Source: Faecalicatena sp. Marseille-Q4148
GTDB lineage: Bacteria > Bacillota > Clostridia > Lachnospirales > Lachnospiraceae
Reading direction: 5' to 3'
Length of the DNA: 64,000 nt
NCBI GenBank assembly: GCA_018228665.1
Contig: CP073692.1
Coordinates: 496,001 to 560,000 of the forward strand
Shown: piece after piece, positions 27,232 through 37,092 of the stretch
How the letters are laid out: every line of letters starts with the position of its first letter
Position numbering within the stretch: position 1 is the first letter of the stretch
Notes under the pieces: model-generated
What the model saw: the letters and a program-made list of their open reading frames with translations, nothing else
Told to the model about the DNA's origin: nothing
Database searches by the model: none
Position numbers and translations under genes: made by a program

Positions 27232-28167
27232 ATGGCAGGTGGTTTATTTAAACGTCTTGTAGAAGGGCTGACAAAAACAAGAAATAATATTGTGTCCGGT
27301 ATCGATAACATTTTTAAAGGATTCTCCCATATTGATGAGGAGTTCTATGAGGAACTGGAAGAAGTTCTGATCATGGGGGATCTCGGTGTGCGGGCAACGA
27401 TGGAGATTCTTGATAATTTGCGGAAAAAGGTAAAAGAGCAGCATATCAAAGAGCCGCAGGCATGCAAGGAACTTTTGATTGAGAGTATTAAAGAGCAGAT
27501 GGATGTGGGGGAAGCAGCCTACGAATTTGAAAATCGTACTTCTGCAGTACTGGTCATCGGAGTCAATGGTGTTGGAAAGACAACAACAATCGGGAAAATT
27601 GCAGGGAAGATGCGGGAACAGCATAAAAAGGTTGTTCTGGCGGCGGCAGATACATTCCGTGCAGCAGCAGGGGAACAGTTGAAAGAATGGGCGAATCGCG
27701 CAGATGCGGATCTGATTGGAGGCCAGGAAGGTTCTGATCCGGCAGCAGTTGTCTATGATGCAGTTGCGGCAGCGAAGGCACGTCATGCGGATGTACTTCT
27801 TGTAGATACGGCAGGAAGACTTCATAATAAAAAGAACTTAATGGAAGAACTTCGTAAAATCAACCGCGTTTTGGAGCGGGAATATCCGGAAGCATTTCGT
27901 GAGACACTTGTTGTACTTGATGCAACTACAGGGCAAAATGCTCTTGCGCAGGCAAAACAATTCAGTGAAGTGACAGATATTACAGGAATTATTTTGACAA
28001 AGATGGATGGAACTGCAAAGGGCGGTATTGCAATTGCAATTCAGTCAGAACTTGGAATTCCGGTAAAATATATTGGCGTTGGAGAGTCGATTCACGATCT
28101 GCAGAAATTCCATGCAGATGATTTTGTGAATGCGTTATTTGATGTCAAGAAAGAAGAGGAAGAATAG
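27232..28167 (+). CDS. ftsY: Signal recognition particle receptor FtsY
   Basis: A 311-aa SRP GTPase: N domain (1 to about 95) and G domain with GVNGVGKTTTIGKIA (about 109-123), DTFRAAAGEQL, LLVDTAGRLHNKKNLM, and ILTKMDGTAKGG. It docks SRP-ribosome complexes at the membrane. The long acidic A domain of E. coli FtsY is absent, as usual in Firmicutes. The ATG follows AGCAGGTGATATC. The frame starts 61 bp after smc. Confidence 0.97.
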   Translation: MAGGLFKRLVEGLTKTRNNIVSGIDNIFKGFSHIDEEFYEELEEVLIMGDLGVRATMEILDNLRKKVKEQHIKEPQACKELLIESIKEQMDVGEAAYEFENRTSAVLVIGVNGVGKTTTIGKIAGKMREQHKKVVLAAADTFRAAAGEQLKEWANRADADLIGGQEGSDPAAVVYDAVAAAKARHADVLLVDTAGRLHNKKNLMEELRKINRVLEREYPEAFRETLVVLDATTGQNALAQAKQFSEVTDITGIILTKMDGTAKGGIAIAIQSELGIPVKYIGVGESIHDLQKFHADDFVNALFDVKKEEEE

Positions 28168-28195
28168 TTTTTTACAGAAGAAAGAAGGAATGACA

Positions 28196-29410
28196 ATGTT
28201 TACTTTAGAGAAATTTGAAGAGGCAAGTGAACTCGTAAAAAAAGTAACGAATCCTACAAAACTGGTATACAGCGAATATCTGAGTAAAGATACCGGTGCG
28301 AAAGTGTATCTGAAACCAGAAAATATGCAGCATACCGGTGCTTATAAATTGCGGGGGGCATATTATAAAATAAGCACACTGACACCGCAGGAGCGTGAGA
28401 AGGGGCTGATCACAGCATCTGCCGGAAATCATGCGCAAGGTGTAGCATATGCAGCAAAAGCGTTTGGCTGTAAAGCCACGATTGTAATGCCGACAGTCAC
28501 ACCACTCATTAAAGTGAACCGTACGAAAGAATTAGGTGCAGAGGTAGTTCTTTACGGCGATGTTTATGACGATGCCTGCGAAAAGGCCTATGAGCTTGCA
28601 GAAGAACATGGCTATACGTTCGTTCATCCGTTTGATGATATTGATGTGGCAACCGGGCAGGGAACCATCACAATGGAGATTATTCAGGAACTCCCGACAG
28701 TTGATTATATCATTGTTCCGATTGGAGGAGGCGGTCTGATCAGTGGTGTTTCTACCCTTGCCAAAATGCTGAATCCAAAGATTAAAGTAGTCGGAGTAGA
28801 ACCGTCGGAGGCGGCAAGTATGACGGAGGCTCTAAAGTCGGGAGAAGTTGTTACGCTTGGCAGCGCCAATACGATTGCAGACGGTACAGCAGTGAAGCGC
28901 GTAGGCGAGAAAGTTTTTCCGTATGTACAGGAGAATGTAGATAAGGTAATAACAGTAGAAGATGATGAATTGATCGGTGCTTTCCTTGATATGGTAGAAA
29001 ATCACAAAATGATCGTAGAGAATTCCGGACTTCTTTCTGTGGCGGCTCTTCGCCAGCTTGATTTGAAAGGAAAAAAAGTAGTCTGTATTTTGAGCGGTGG
29101 AAACATGGACGTTATTACGATGTCTTCGATTGTTCAGCACGGTCTGATCCAGAGAGATCGTATCTTTTCTATTTCGGTACTCCTGCCGGATAAACCGGGA
29201 GAACTGGTACATGTTGCCAAGACAATTGCAGATGCGCAGGGAAATGTCATTCGTCTGGAACACAATCAGTTTGTGAATACAAATCGTAATGCGGCAGTGG
29301 AACTTCGAATTACGATGGAGGCATTTGGGACAGAGCATAAAGAGGAAATATTAGAAGCGCTTGTGCGGGAAGGATATCAGCCTCGTCAGGTTGGAGCAAA
29401 GTTATATTAA
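28196..29410 (+). CDS. ilvA: Threonine ammonia-lyase with C-terminal ACT domain
   Basis: A 404-aa PLP enzyme deaminating threonine to 2-oxobutyrate. The PLP lysine is K51 in HTGAYKLRGAYYK, the phosphate-binding glycines are in VPIGGGGLISG, and SGGNMD lies near 300. A single ACT-like domain follows (SVLLPDKPGELVHVAKTIA, from about residue 325). This length and layout match the short TdcB/IlvA form of Firmicutes. ATG 28196 is chosen over the longer frame that overlaps ftsY because AAGGAATGACA precedes it. A terminator follows. Confidence 0.93.
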   Translation: MFTLEKFEEASELVKKVTNPTKLVYSEYLSKDTGAKVYLKPENMQHTGAYKLRGAYYKISTLTPQEREKGLITASAGNHAQGVAYAAKAFGCKATIVMPTVTPLIKVNRTKELGAEVVLYGDVYDDACEKAYELAEEHGYTFVHPFDDIDVATGQGTITMEIIQELPTVDYIIVPIGGGGLISGVSTLAKMLNPKIKVVGVEPSEAASMTEALKSGEVVTLGSANTIADGTAVKRVGEKVFPYVQENVDKVITVEDDELIGAFLDMVENHKMIVENSGLLSVAALRQLDLKGKKVVCILSGGNMDVITMSSIVQHGLIQRDRIFSISVLLPDKPGELVHVAKTIADAQGNVIRLEHNQFVNTNRNAAVELRITMEAFGTEHKEEILEALVREGYQPRQVGAKLY

Positions 29411-29438
29411 ATCGTCTGATAAATCTATAAAATTTTTG

Positions 29439-29466
29439 AAAACAGGTGAGATTTCACCTGTTTTTT
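29439..29466 (+). terminator. Terminator after ilvA
   Basis: AAAACAGGTGA pairs with TCACCTGTTTT across GATT, followed by more T's. It lies just before the gntR promoter. Confidence 0.85.
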
Positions 29467-29467
29467 A

Positions 29468-29500
29468 TTGACAAAAGAAATATAATTGTATACAATTATA
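29468..29500 (+). promoter_or_regulatory. gntR promoter overlapped by a 20-bp perfect palindrome (probable operator)
   Basis: TTGACA (29468-29473), 17 nt, TACAAT (29491-29496). TATAATTGTATACAATTATA (29481-29500) is a perfect palindrome over the -10. Its core TTGTATACAA resembles operators of FCD-type GntR proteins, so autorepression by the product just downstream is likely. Confidence 0.8.
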
Positions 29501-29526
29501 CAAAATCAGGAATTGGAGTGATAGAA

Positions 29527-30165
29527 GTGAAGGAATATCAGGATCATTCTCTGCGAGGACGGGTGTTTCATGTTTTGCGGGAAGATATTCTGTCGGGAAA
29601 ATATAAAGAGAACGAAGAATTAAGAGAAATTACGATAGGAGAAGAGATGGGAGTCAGCCGTACACCGGTGCGGGAAGCGCTCCGTCAGCTGGAACTGGAA
29701 GGACTTGTGAAGATCATTCCAAATAAGGGCGCCTATGTAACCGGAATTAATGAGAAGGACATTGCAGATATCTATGCAATACGATCCAGGCTGGAAGGGC
29801 TCTGCGCGAGATGGGCAACAGAGCATATTACACAGGAACAATTAGAGAAGATGGAAGAAGTGCTGCTGCTATCGGAATTTTACGGCAGAAAGAAAGAAGA
29901 CGGAGGGCATGTAGTAGAACTGGACAGTGAATTTCATGAAGTATTGTACGAAGCTTCCAACAGTCGGATTCTTCAGCATGTGATGACAGATTTTCACAAT
30001 TATGTGCGCAAAGCGAGAGAGACATCCGTAGAGAAGAAAGATCGGGCGGAGAAATCCATTGCAGAGCATCGCGGGATCTATGAGGCGATCAAAGCAAAGG
30101 ATGCCAGGCTGGCAGAACAATTGGCAGATGAACATATCCGTCATGTAGTAGATAATTTAACGTAA
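29527..30165 (+). CDS. GntR family transcriptional regulator, FCD (FadR-like) subfamily
   Basis: A 212-aa regulator with an N-terminal winged helix (LRGRVFHVLREDILSGKYKENEELRE, then EEMGVSRTPVREALRQLELEGLV as the recognition helix, about 35-58). The C-terminal FCD effector domain has metal-type residues (DSEFHEVLYEAS, and HRGIYEAIKAKD near 180). It starts at GTG 29527 with GGAGTG (29514-29519). A likely target is its own palindromic promoter, and icd, 49 bp downstream, may be under the same control. The effector is unknown, though FCD members often sense small organic acids. Confidence 0.88.
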   Translation: MKEYQDHSLRGRVFHVLREDILSGKYKENEELREITIGEEMGVSRTPVREALRQLELEGLVKIIPNKGAYVTGINEKDIADIYAIRSRLEGLCARWATEHITQEQLEKMEEVLLLSEFYGRKKEDGGHVVELDSEFHEVLYEASNSRILQHVMTDFHNYVRKARETSVEKKDRAEKSIAEHRGIYEAIKAKDARLAEQLADEHIRHVVDNLT

Positions 30166-30214
30166 TGGAAAACAATATGAGAAATCAGTAAAATGAAACA
30201 GGAGGAAAAGGGCT

Positions 30215-31423
30215 ATGGATAAAATTCAGATGACAACACCGCTTGTAGAGATGGATGGAGACGAAATGACAAGAGTTTTGTGGGCAATGATTAAAAAGCA
30301 TTTGATCTGTCCGTTCGTAGAGCTAAAAACAGCATATTATGATCTGGGACTGGAGTCCAGAGACGCATCAGAAGATCAGGTAACAGCAGATGCAGCGTAT
30401 GCGGTAAAGAAGTATCATGTAGCAGTGAAATGTGCGACGATTACTCCAAATGCAGCCAGAGTAAAAGAGTATGATCTGAAAGAAATGTGGAAGAGTCCGA
30501 ATGGAACGATCCGTGCAATTTTGGACGGGACCGTATTTCGGGCGCCGATCCTTGCAGCAGGGATTGAACCATGTGTGAAAAACTGGAAAAAACCAATTAC
30601 AGTAGCCCGCCATGCCTATGGGGATGTGTATAAGAGTGTAGAGATGAAAGTACCTGGGGCTGGGAAAGCAGAACTTGTGTATACAGCAGAGGACGGAACG
30701 GTACAAAGAGAACTGATCCATGAATTTTCCGGAGAAGGTATCATTCAGGGAATGCATAATACGAAAGCGTCTATCGAAAGCTTTGCCAGAAGCTGTTTTC
30801 ACTATGCACTTGATGTAAGAGAGGATTTGTGGTTTGCATCAAAGGATACCATTTCAAAGAAATATGATCATACGTTTAAAGATATTTTTCAGGAAATTTA
30901 TGAAAAAGAGTATGAGGAAAAGTTTCAGGAAGCAGGAATCAATTATTTTTATACGCTGATTGATGATGCAGTTGCCCGCGTTATGAAATCAGAAGGCGGC
31001 TATGTGTGGGCGTGTAAAAACTACGATGGGGACGTGATGAGTGATATGATCTCCTCGGCTTTTGGCTCTCTTGCCATGATGACATCTGTTCTTGTAACGC
31101 CGGACGGTAACTACGAATATGAGGCTGCACATGGAACGGTACAGAGACATTATTACAAATATCTGGCGGGGGAAGAAACGTCTACGAATCCGGTTGCGAC
31201 AATTTTTGCCTGGAGCGGAGCTCTTAGAAAGAGAGGAGAGCTGGATCAGAACGATCGCCTGATGAAATTCGCTGACAGCCTTGAAAAAGCGGTCATTGAC
31301 ACGATCGAAAGCGGTAAAATGACAAAGGATCTGGCGGCGATTACTGCATTGGAGAATGTAATAACCTTAAACAGTGAAGAATTTATCCAGGCGATTGCAG
31401 AGAATCTTAGGAAGCTTCTGTAA
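30215..31423 (+). CDS. icd: Isocitrate dehydrogenase (NADP+), eukaryotic-like dimeric type
   Basis: A 402-aa IDH converting isocitrate to 2-oxoglutarate and NADPH. It belongs to the type found in eukaryotic cytosol and some bacteria ([74 protein letters not shown]) rather than the E. coli type. AGGAGGA lies before the ATG. It follows the GntR regulator; in a fermenter it probably supplies 2-oxoglutarate for glutamate. Confidence 0.95.
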   Translation: MDKIQMTTPLVEMDGDEMTRVLWAMIKKHLICPFVELKTAYYDLGLESRDASEDQVTADAAYAVKKYHVAVKCATITPNAARVKEYDLKEMWKSPNGTIRAILDGTVFRAPILAAGIEPCVKNWKKPITVARHAYGDVYKSVEMKVPGAGKAELVYTAEDGTVQRELIHEFSGEGIIQGMHNTKASIESFARSCFHYALDVREDLWFASKDTISKKYDHTFKDIFQEIYEKEYEEKFQEAGINYFYTLIDDAVARVMKSEGGYVWACKNYDGDVMSDMISSAFGSLAMMTSVLVTPDGNYEYEAAHGTVQRHYYKYLAGEETSTNPVATIFAWSGALRKRGELDQNDRLMKFADSLEKAVIDTIESGKMTKDLAAITALENVITLNSEEFIQAIAENLRKLL

Positions 31424-31462
31424 GCGTTAGAAAAAATATCAAAAAAGTACGATAGAAATAAA

Positions 31463-31514
31463 GCTGCCGCCGGAGAATTGTTTTCTTTTTAAAAGAATCC
31501 ATTTCCGGCGGCAA
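31463..31514. terminator. Bidirectional terminator between icd and the ABC-F gene
   Basis: GCTGCCGCCGGAGA (from 31463) pairs with the TCCGGCGGCA region ending 31513. An inner stem of TTTTCTTTT/AAAAGAA lies in the loop. The genes on both sides converge. Confidence 0.7.
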
Positions 31515-31518
31515 TTAA

Positions 31519-33441
31519 TTAAGACAGTTCTTCTGCCAATGTTTCCCAGGTTTCATACAGTTCTAAGAGTTCTTCTTCGATTGCAGATTTTTCTTCTGCC
31601 AGTTCCCGGCATTTGACAGAATTTGTATAAATATCTTCCTGAGTCATTAATTCATCAATTTCCGCATTTCTTGTTTCCAGTGCATCGATACGTTTTTCGG
31701 TTTTTTGAAATTCATTTTTTCGCTTACGTTCTCTGGCCTGTGCTTCTTTTTGGGCTTGCCAGTCAAGTTTTGTATCGGAAAGCGTTTCCTGAACGTGAGA
31801 AGGATTTTCGTCAGACGGGGCATAGATTCTTGTCAGTTCTTCTTTCTTCTCTACATAGTAATCATAGTTTCCGATATAATTTACGAAAGTATGATTCGTC
31901 AGTTCCAGGATTCTCTGTGCGGTCTGGTTAATAAAATACCGGTCATGAGAAACGTACAGGATTGTTCCGGTATAGTCATTCAAAGCTTTTTCCAGAATCT
32001 CTTTGGAGGCAATATCCAGATGGTTGGTAGGCTCATCCAGAATTAGAAAATTTGCTTCAGAGAGCATGAGCTTTGCCAGAGATACCCGTCCGCGCTCGCC
32101 TCCGCTTAAATCTCCGATCAATTTATAGACATCTTCACCGGTAAATAAGAATGCAGCCAAAACATTGCGGATTTCGGTATTGGTAAGTGTCGGATAATCA
32201 TCAGAGATTTCATCAAAAATAGTTTTTTCCGGATGGAGTACATGGTGTTCCTGATCATAATATCCAATATGTACATTGGTTCCAAGCTGAAACCGTCCTT
32301 CATCGGCATCAAGAAGACCATTCAGAATTTTAAGAAGCGTTGTTTTTCCGGTTCCATTATCTCCGATGACTGCAACATGTTCTCCGCGCTTCAGAGAAAA
32401 GCTTACATGCTGGAATAATTTTTGTGTCTGAAAGGACATGCTGAGATCTTCTACGGATAGGACATCATTTCCGCTGACACAGGACGGTTCAAGGTGAAAA
32501 TGAAGTTCGTTTGTGTCTTCAAGCGGTTTTTCTACCGGTACCATTTTTGAAAGCATTTTTTCACGACTTTCTGCGCGGCGGATGGATTTCTCCCGGTTAA
32601 ACGAGCGCAGCTTTTCGATAACGGCTTCCTGATGTTTGATTTCCTGCTGTTGTTTAAAATATTCTTTCAGTTTTGCTTCCCGTACCTGTTTCTTCTTTTC
32701 AGCAAATTCAGTATAATTTCCGGGAAAACTCATGATTTCTCCATGTTCAATTTCAATTACTTTTGTGACAACACGATTTAAAAAGTAGCGGTCATGAGAA
32801 ACAATGAGAACAGCACCCGGATAATTCATAAGATAAGTTTCAAGCCAGGCGATGGAATTTAAGTCCAGGTGGTTTGTCGGTTCGTCAAGAAGAAGAATGT
32901 CTGGTTTTGTCAGAAGCAGCTTGCCGAGGGCTACTCTGGTTTTTTGTCCTCCGGAGAGAGTGTTGACCGGTTTTTGGAATTCTTCTTCAGAAAATCCGAG
33001 TCCTTTTAATACACCTGTGAGTTCACTTTCATAGGCGTATCCATTTTCGCGTTCAAATTGGGCGGTAAGTCGATGATAGGTATGAAGCCGTTCTTCCAGA
33101 TCGTCTCCGGTAAGGGAAGACAGTTCGCCTTCAATTTTGCGGATTTCCTTTTCCATTTGGATCAGGTAACTTCTTGCAGTTTTTAATTCTTCATAAATGG
33201 AATGTTCTGTATCCGGGATCTGGTGCTGAGCAAGATATCCGAGCGTTTTTCCTTTGGTAAGGACGACTTCACCGGAGTCTGGCGTAAGTTCACCTACGAT
33301 CATTTTCAGGATAGTTGATTTTCCGGCGCCATTGACACCGATTAAAGCCGCTTTTTCACGGTCTTCTATATGAAAAGAGCCGGATTTAACAATGACCTGC
33401 TCTAAAAATGCTTTGCTGATATTATGACATGCGAGTACCAT
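31519..33441 (-). CDS. ABC-F family ATPase (YdiF-like)
   Basis: A 640-aa soluble protein with two ABC cassettes: Walker A GVNGAGKST (about 35) and GDNGTGKTT (about 355), signatures LSGGQKTR and LSGGERGR, and Walker B ILLLDEPTNHLD and LILDEPTNHLD. The linker between them is long and charged, and a C-terminal coiled coil (about 560-640) follows, as in YdiF/Uup. There is no membrane domain: ABC-F proteins act at the ribosome. Which role applies (translation factor or antibiotic protection) cannot be decided here. AGGAGG precedes the ATG. Confidence 0.9.
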   Translation of the reverse strand: MVLACHNISKAFLEQVIVKSGSFHIEDREKAALIGVNGAGKSTILKMIVGELTPDSGEVVLTKGKTLGYLAQHQIPDTEHSIYEELKTARSYLIQMEKEIRKIEGELSSLTGDDLEERLHTYHRLTAQFERENGYAYESELTGVLKGLGFSEEEFQKPVNTLSGGQKTRVALGKLLLTKPDILLLDEPTNHLDLNSIAWLETYLMNYPGAVLIVSHDRYFLNRVVTKVIEIEHGEIMSFPGNYTEFAEKKKQVREAKLKEYFKQQQEIKHQEAVIEKLRSFNREKSIRRAESREKMLSKMVPVEKPLEDTNELHFHLEPSCVSGNDVLSVEDLSMSFQTQKLFQHVSFSLKRGEHVAVIGDNGTGKTTLLKILNGLLDADEGRFQLGTNVHIGYYDQEHHVLHPEKTIFDEISDDYPTLTNTEIRNVLAAFLFTGEDVYKLIGDLSGGERGRVSLAKLMLSEANFLILDEPTNHLDIASKEILEKALNDYTGTILYVSHDRYFINQTAQRILELTNHTFVNYIGNYDYYVEKKEELTRIYAPSDENPSHVQETLSDTKLDWQAQKEAQARERKRKNEFQKTEKRIDALETRNAEIDELMTQEDIYTNSVKCRELAEEKSAIEEELLELYETWETLAEELS

Positions 33442-33529
33442 GTGTATCCTCCTGTTTGTTTATCTTTCATTTGGCTGGATCGTATCGCCAAGTTTCTATG
33501 CTGTTTTGACATAAAAATCTCCATGTTCA

Positions 33530-33557
33530 ATTATAGCGCAAATATTGCAAATTACAA
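33530..33557 (-). promoter_or_regulatory. Predicted promoter of the ABC-F gene
   Basis: Minus strand TTGTAA (33557-33552), 16 nt, TATAAT (33535-33530), back to back with the rex promoter. It gives an approximately 85-nt leader. Confidence 0.6.
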
Positions 33558-33564
33558 CAAATAA

Positions 33565-33593
33565 TTGACATCAATATGACAATTCGCTATAAT
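33565..33593 (+). promoter_or_regulatory. Consensus promoter of rex
   Basis: TTGACA (33565-33570), exactly 17 nt, TATAAT (33588-33593). No TTGTTAA-type Rex box overlaps it. Confidence 0.8.
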
Positions 33594-33636
33594 ATTTTAG
33601 TAAATATGCGGATTACGGAAAGACGAGGTTGACGAA

Positions 33637-34281
33637 ATGAATGAAAGAAAGATATCACAGGCTGTTATAAGAAGATTGCCTAGATATTATCGGTATTTAG
33701 GTGAATTATTGGATAATGGAGTTGAGCGAATTTCGTCTAATGAACTGAGCAAGCGCATGAAAGTGACAGCATCTCAGATACGACAGGATTTGAACAATTT
33801 CGGAGGATTTGGACAGCAGGGATACGGGTATAATGTGAAGAGTCTTTATGAAGAGATTGGTAAGATTCTTGGACTGGATGTGACGCATAACATGGTAATT
33901 ATTGGCGCCGGTAATCTGGGACAGGCTCTGGCTAATTATACTTCATTTGAGAAGAAAGGCTTTCTTCTGAAGGGGATTTTTGACGTGAATCCACGACTTG
34001 CGGGAGTTTCCATTCGCGGTGTGGAGATCCGGATGATGGATGAACTGCAAGAGTTTGTAAAAGAAAACAGAATTGAGATCGGAGTGCTTACAATTCCGAA
34101 AGCGAAAGCATCCGAAGTAGCGAAGGTGCTTGTAGATAATGGGGTAAAGGCAATCTGGAACTTCGCACATACAGATTTGAATGTGCCTTCAGACGTGATT
34201 GTAGAGAATGTACATTTATCTGAAAGTTTGATGCGGCTGTCGTATAACGTTAGTCAGCATCAGCATAAAGAGACTAAATAA
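33637..34281 (+). CDS. rex: Redox-sensing transcriptional repressor Rex
   Basis: A 214-aa Rex: N-terminal winged helix (RLPRYYRYLGELL, SSNELSKRMKVTASQIRQDLNNFGGFGQQGYGY, 1 to about 75), then a Rossmann domain with VIIGAGNLGQALANY (about 87-101) that senses the NADH/NAD+ ratio. It is known in clostridia to repress fermentation and NADH-oxidising genes. It is monocistronic here, with its own promoter and terminator. Confidence 0.96.
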   Translation: MNERKISQAVIRRLPRYYRYLGELLDNGVERISSNELSKRMKVTASQIRQDLNNFGGFGQQGYGYNVKSLYEEIGKILGLDVTHNMVIIGAGNLGQALANYTSFEKKGFLLKGIFDVNPRLAGVSIRGVEIRMMDELQEFVKENRIEIGVLTIPKAKASEVAKVLVDNGVKAIWNFAHTDLNVPSDVIVENVHLSESLMRLSYNVSQHQHKETK

Positions 34282-34290
34282 AATTGCTTG

Positions 34291-34331
34291 GCGGCGTGTA
34301 ATAGAAAGGTTCTGTTACACGTCGTTTGTTT
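34291..34331 (+). terminator. Terminator of rex
   Basis: A 16-bp stem with G-U pairs: GCGGCGTGTAATAGAA against TTCTGTTACACGTCGT, loop AGG, then TTTGTTT-type tail. Confidence 0.8.
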
Positions 34332-34420
34332 AAAAATTAACAGAGATAACAAGGACAGGTTTGGGGAATACTAATAGAAATAAATGCAGACAGTGTTGCT
34401 CTGCAGACAGGGGTGTGGAT

Positions 34421-35905
34421 ATGAGATATTTGCCGGATGGAATATGGATGAAACATGCAGATGAGGAGACAATCGTTCAGAAACAAGTGCCGTCGATGGT
34501 GCTGATGGAACGTGCGGCACTAAAGACAGTAGAGGTACTGGAAGAAACAGAAATCGATTTATCAAAACCGCTGATTGTCTGCGGAGCGGGAAATAATGGC
34601 GGAGATGGGTATGCTGTCGCAAGACTTTTGCATTTGAAGGGTTCAGACGTGACAGTTGTACTGGCTGGAAGAGAAGCATCTATGAGTGAAGAGACGAAGC
34701 TTCAGCGGAAGATCCTTGAAAATTATGGAATAAAAGATTGTGACGGGATTCCGGCGAAAGCATATAGTGTTATTATAGATGCGGTGTTTGGCATTGGTTT
34801 GTCAAGAACCGTGGAAGGGCATTATAAAGCAGTGATTGAGGAGATGAACCGGCTTTCCGGAGCAAAAGTGGCCATCGATATTCCGTCAGGGGTATCTTCC
34901 TTTGATGGAAGTATTCTTGGTACAGCGTTTCGGGCAGATATAACAGTAACGTTTGCCTGTGAGAAATATGGAATGGCGTGTGATCCGGGAAGAGCATGGT
35001 GCGGCACTGTTTTTGTAAAAGATATTGGAATTCAGACAGATTTGTTTGACGAACAGACAGAAGTTGCCTATACTTATGAGATGAACGATCTTAGAGAGAT
35101 TTTCCCGGCACGCAGTCAGTATAGTCATAAAGGAACTTATGGGAAAGTGCTTGTAATTGCGGGAAGCCGTGGAATGTGCGGCGCTGCTTATTTAAGCGCA
35201 AAGGCAGCATACTGTACCGGAGCCGGACTTGTAAAAATCTATACCGATGAATCAAACAGGATGATTCTTCAGCAGCTTTTGCCGGAAGCATTGATTAGTA
35301 CTTATGAATTTTTTGAAAAAGAGCAGTTGTTGGAAGAACTTGCCTGGGCAGATGCAGCGGTGCTCGGGTGCGGACTTGGAAAAAGTCAGACAGCCAGACA
35401 GATTGTGCGCACGGTGCTGAAAGAGGCAACGATTCCTTGTGTGGTTGACGCAGACGGGCTGAATCTGATTTCAGAAGAAATGGGATTACTGGGTGAATGT
35501 CAGGTACCGGTAATTCTGACGCCTCATATGAAAGAAATGTCCCGTCTGACAGGAAAAGCGGTTGAAGAAATCAGAAAAGAGCGCATCGCAGCTATCAAAG
35601 AACTGACAGCAGCATACCCGGTTATCTGTGTATTAAAAGATGCCCGTACAATGATACACAGAGCGGAGGAACGCATTTATCTAAATACAAGCGGGAATGC
35701 GGCGATGGCGAAGGGTGGTTCCGGAGATGTACTTGCCGGAATCGTTGGCGGATTGCTTGCTCAGGGCCAAAAACCTTATGAGGCAGCTTGCGCGGGTGTT
35801 TTTCTTCATGGACTTGCCGGAGATAAGGCAAGAGATAAGAAAGGCGAGTACAGTGTGCTTGCGAGTGATGTGATCGATGCCATAGGAGAGATACTGAAAA
35901 AATAA
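34421..35905 (+). CDS. nnr: Bifunctional NAD(P)H-hydrate epimerase / ADP-dependent dehydratase
   Basis: A 494-aa fusion that repairs hydrated NAD(P)H. The N-terminal YjeF_N epimerase domain (1 to about 215) carries VCGAGNNGGDGYAVARLL and IDAVFGIGLSR. The C-terminal YjeF_C/ribokinase-like dehydratase domain (about 225-494) carries YSHKGTYGKVLVIAGS, VLGCGLG, VVDADGLNL, TPHMKEMSRLTG and GNAAMAKGGSGDVLAGIVGGLLAQG. ATG 34421 gives the family's typical MRYLPDG start. A TTG at 34361 behind AAGGA is the alternative. alr follows 20 bp downstream, a common pairing. Confidence 0.94.
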   Translation: MRYLPDGIWMKHADEETIVQKQVPSMVLMERAALKTVEVLEETEIDLSKPLIVCGAGNNGGDGYAVARLLHLKGSDVTVVLAGREASMSEETKLQRKILENYGIKDCDGIPAKAYSVIIDAVFGIGLSRTVEGHYKAVIEEMNRLSGAKVAIDIPSGVSSFDGSILGTAFRADITVTFACEKYGMACDPGRAWCGTVFVKDIGIQTDLFDEQTEVAYTYEMNDLREIFPARSQYSHKGTYGKVLVIAGSRGMCGAAYLSAKAAYCTGAGLVKIYTDESNRMILQQLLPEALISTYEFFEKEQLLEELAWADAAVLGCGLGKSQTARQIVRTVLKEATIPCVVDADGLNLISEEMGLLGECQVPVILTPHMKEMSRLTGKAVEEIRKERIAAIKELTAAYPVICVLKDARTMIHRAEERIYLNTSGNAAMAKGGSGDVLAGIVGGLLAQGQKPYEAACAGVFLHGLAGDKARDKKGEYSVLASDVIDAIGEILKK

Positions 35906-35925
35906 AAGGAGCAGCAAATAGAAAG

Positions 35926-37092
35926 ATGAAGAAATACAGCAGAGTGATGGCCAGGATAGATCTGGACGCAATTGCATATAATATGGAACAAATGCATCGA
36001 AATATTGATGCAAAGACAAAGATGATTGGTGTGGTCAAGACAGATGGTTATGGACACGGCGCGATTCCTGTAGCCAGAATGTTGGAAGCATATGAATATG
36101 TGTGGGGATTTGCCACAGCAACACTTGATGAAGCAGTGCTGTTGAGAAAGAGCGGGATCAGGAAACCAATCCTGGTGCTGGGATGTATTTTCCCGGATCA
36201 ATTTGAAGAGATGCTAGAGCATGAGATTCGAATGACGGTGTATCAGGAGGAGCAGATGCAGGAATTGTCAGATTTGGCAGTACAGTTAGATCGACAGGCA
36301 TATTTTCATGTGAAACTGGAGACAGGGATGTCAAGACTCGGATTTGCTCCGACGGATGACAGTGTAGAGGCGATCAGACGAATTATTGATCTGCCGCATA
36401 TGAAAGCAGAAGGAATCTTTACACATTTTGCCAAAGCAGATGAGGAGGATAAGACTTATACGAGACAGCAGCTGACGATTTTCCATGAGATGACATCAAA
36501 ACTGAAAGAGCGGGGAGTGACATTTCCCTATGAACATTGCTCAAACAGCGCCGGAATTATCGATGTCCGAGAGGCGAATTGTGATCTCGTAAGAGCCGGG
36601 ATTGCAATCTATGGGCTGTATCCATCTCAGGAAGTATCAAAGAAAGCGGTAGAACTAAAGCCGGCACTGTCGCTGATCAGCCATGTGGAATATGTGAAGA
36701 CAATTTCTGCCGGAACATCTGTCAGCTATGGGGGAACCTTCGTGGCGGAGAAAGAAATGCAGATTGCTACCATTCCGGTTGGATATGGAGATGGATATCC
36801 GAGAAGCCTTTCCAACAAGGCTTATGTGCTGATCCACGGGAAAAAGGCGCCGATTATCGGAAGAGTCTGTATGGATCAGTTTATGGTCGATGTAACAGGA
36901 ATTGACAACGTGAAGTTCGGCGATCAGGCAGTACTCATAGGAACAGACGGAGAAGAAACGATTACGGTAGATCAGCTAAGTGAACTGGCAGACCGGTTTA
37001 ATTATGAATTTGTCTGCGATCTTGGCAAGCGAATTCCACGAGTATATTGCCGGGACGGTAAGATCATAGAACAGATTGATTATTTTGCATAA
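35926..37092 (+). CDS. alr: Alanine racemase
   Basis: A 388-aa PLP enzyme making D-alanine for peptidoglycan. The PLP lysine is K38 in VVKTDGYGHG and the second catalytic base is Y268 in SVSYGGTF. Also visible are VPVGYGDGYPR-like IPVGYGDGYPR and GRVCMDQFMVDVT. AAAGGAG is upstream of the ATG. It sits between nnr and the MazF gene, as in Bacillus where alr precedes the ndoAI-ndoA pair. Confidence 0.96.
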   Translation: MKKYSRVMARIDLDAIAYNMEQMHRNIDAKTKMIGVVKTDGYGHGAIPVARMLEAYEYVWGFATATLDEAVLLRKSGIRKPILVLGCIFPDQFEEMLEHEIRMTVYQEEQMQELSDLAVQLDRQAYFHVKLETGMSRLGFAPTDDSVEAIRRIIDLPHMKAEGIFTHFAKADEEDKTYTRQQLTIFHEMTSKLKERGVTFPYEHCSNSAGIIDVREANCDLVRAGIAIYGLYPSQEVSKKAVELKPALSLISHVEYVKTISAGTSVSYGGTFVAEKEMQIATIPVGYGDGYPRSLSNKAYVLIHGKKAPIIGRVCMDQFMVDVTGIDNVKFGDQAVLIGTDGEETITVDQLSELADRFNYEFVCDLGKRIPRVYCRDGKIIEQIDYFA

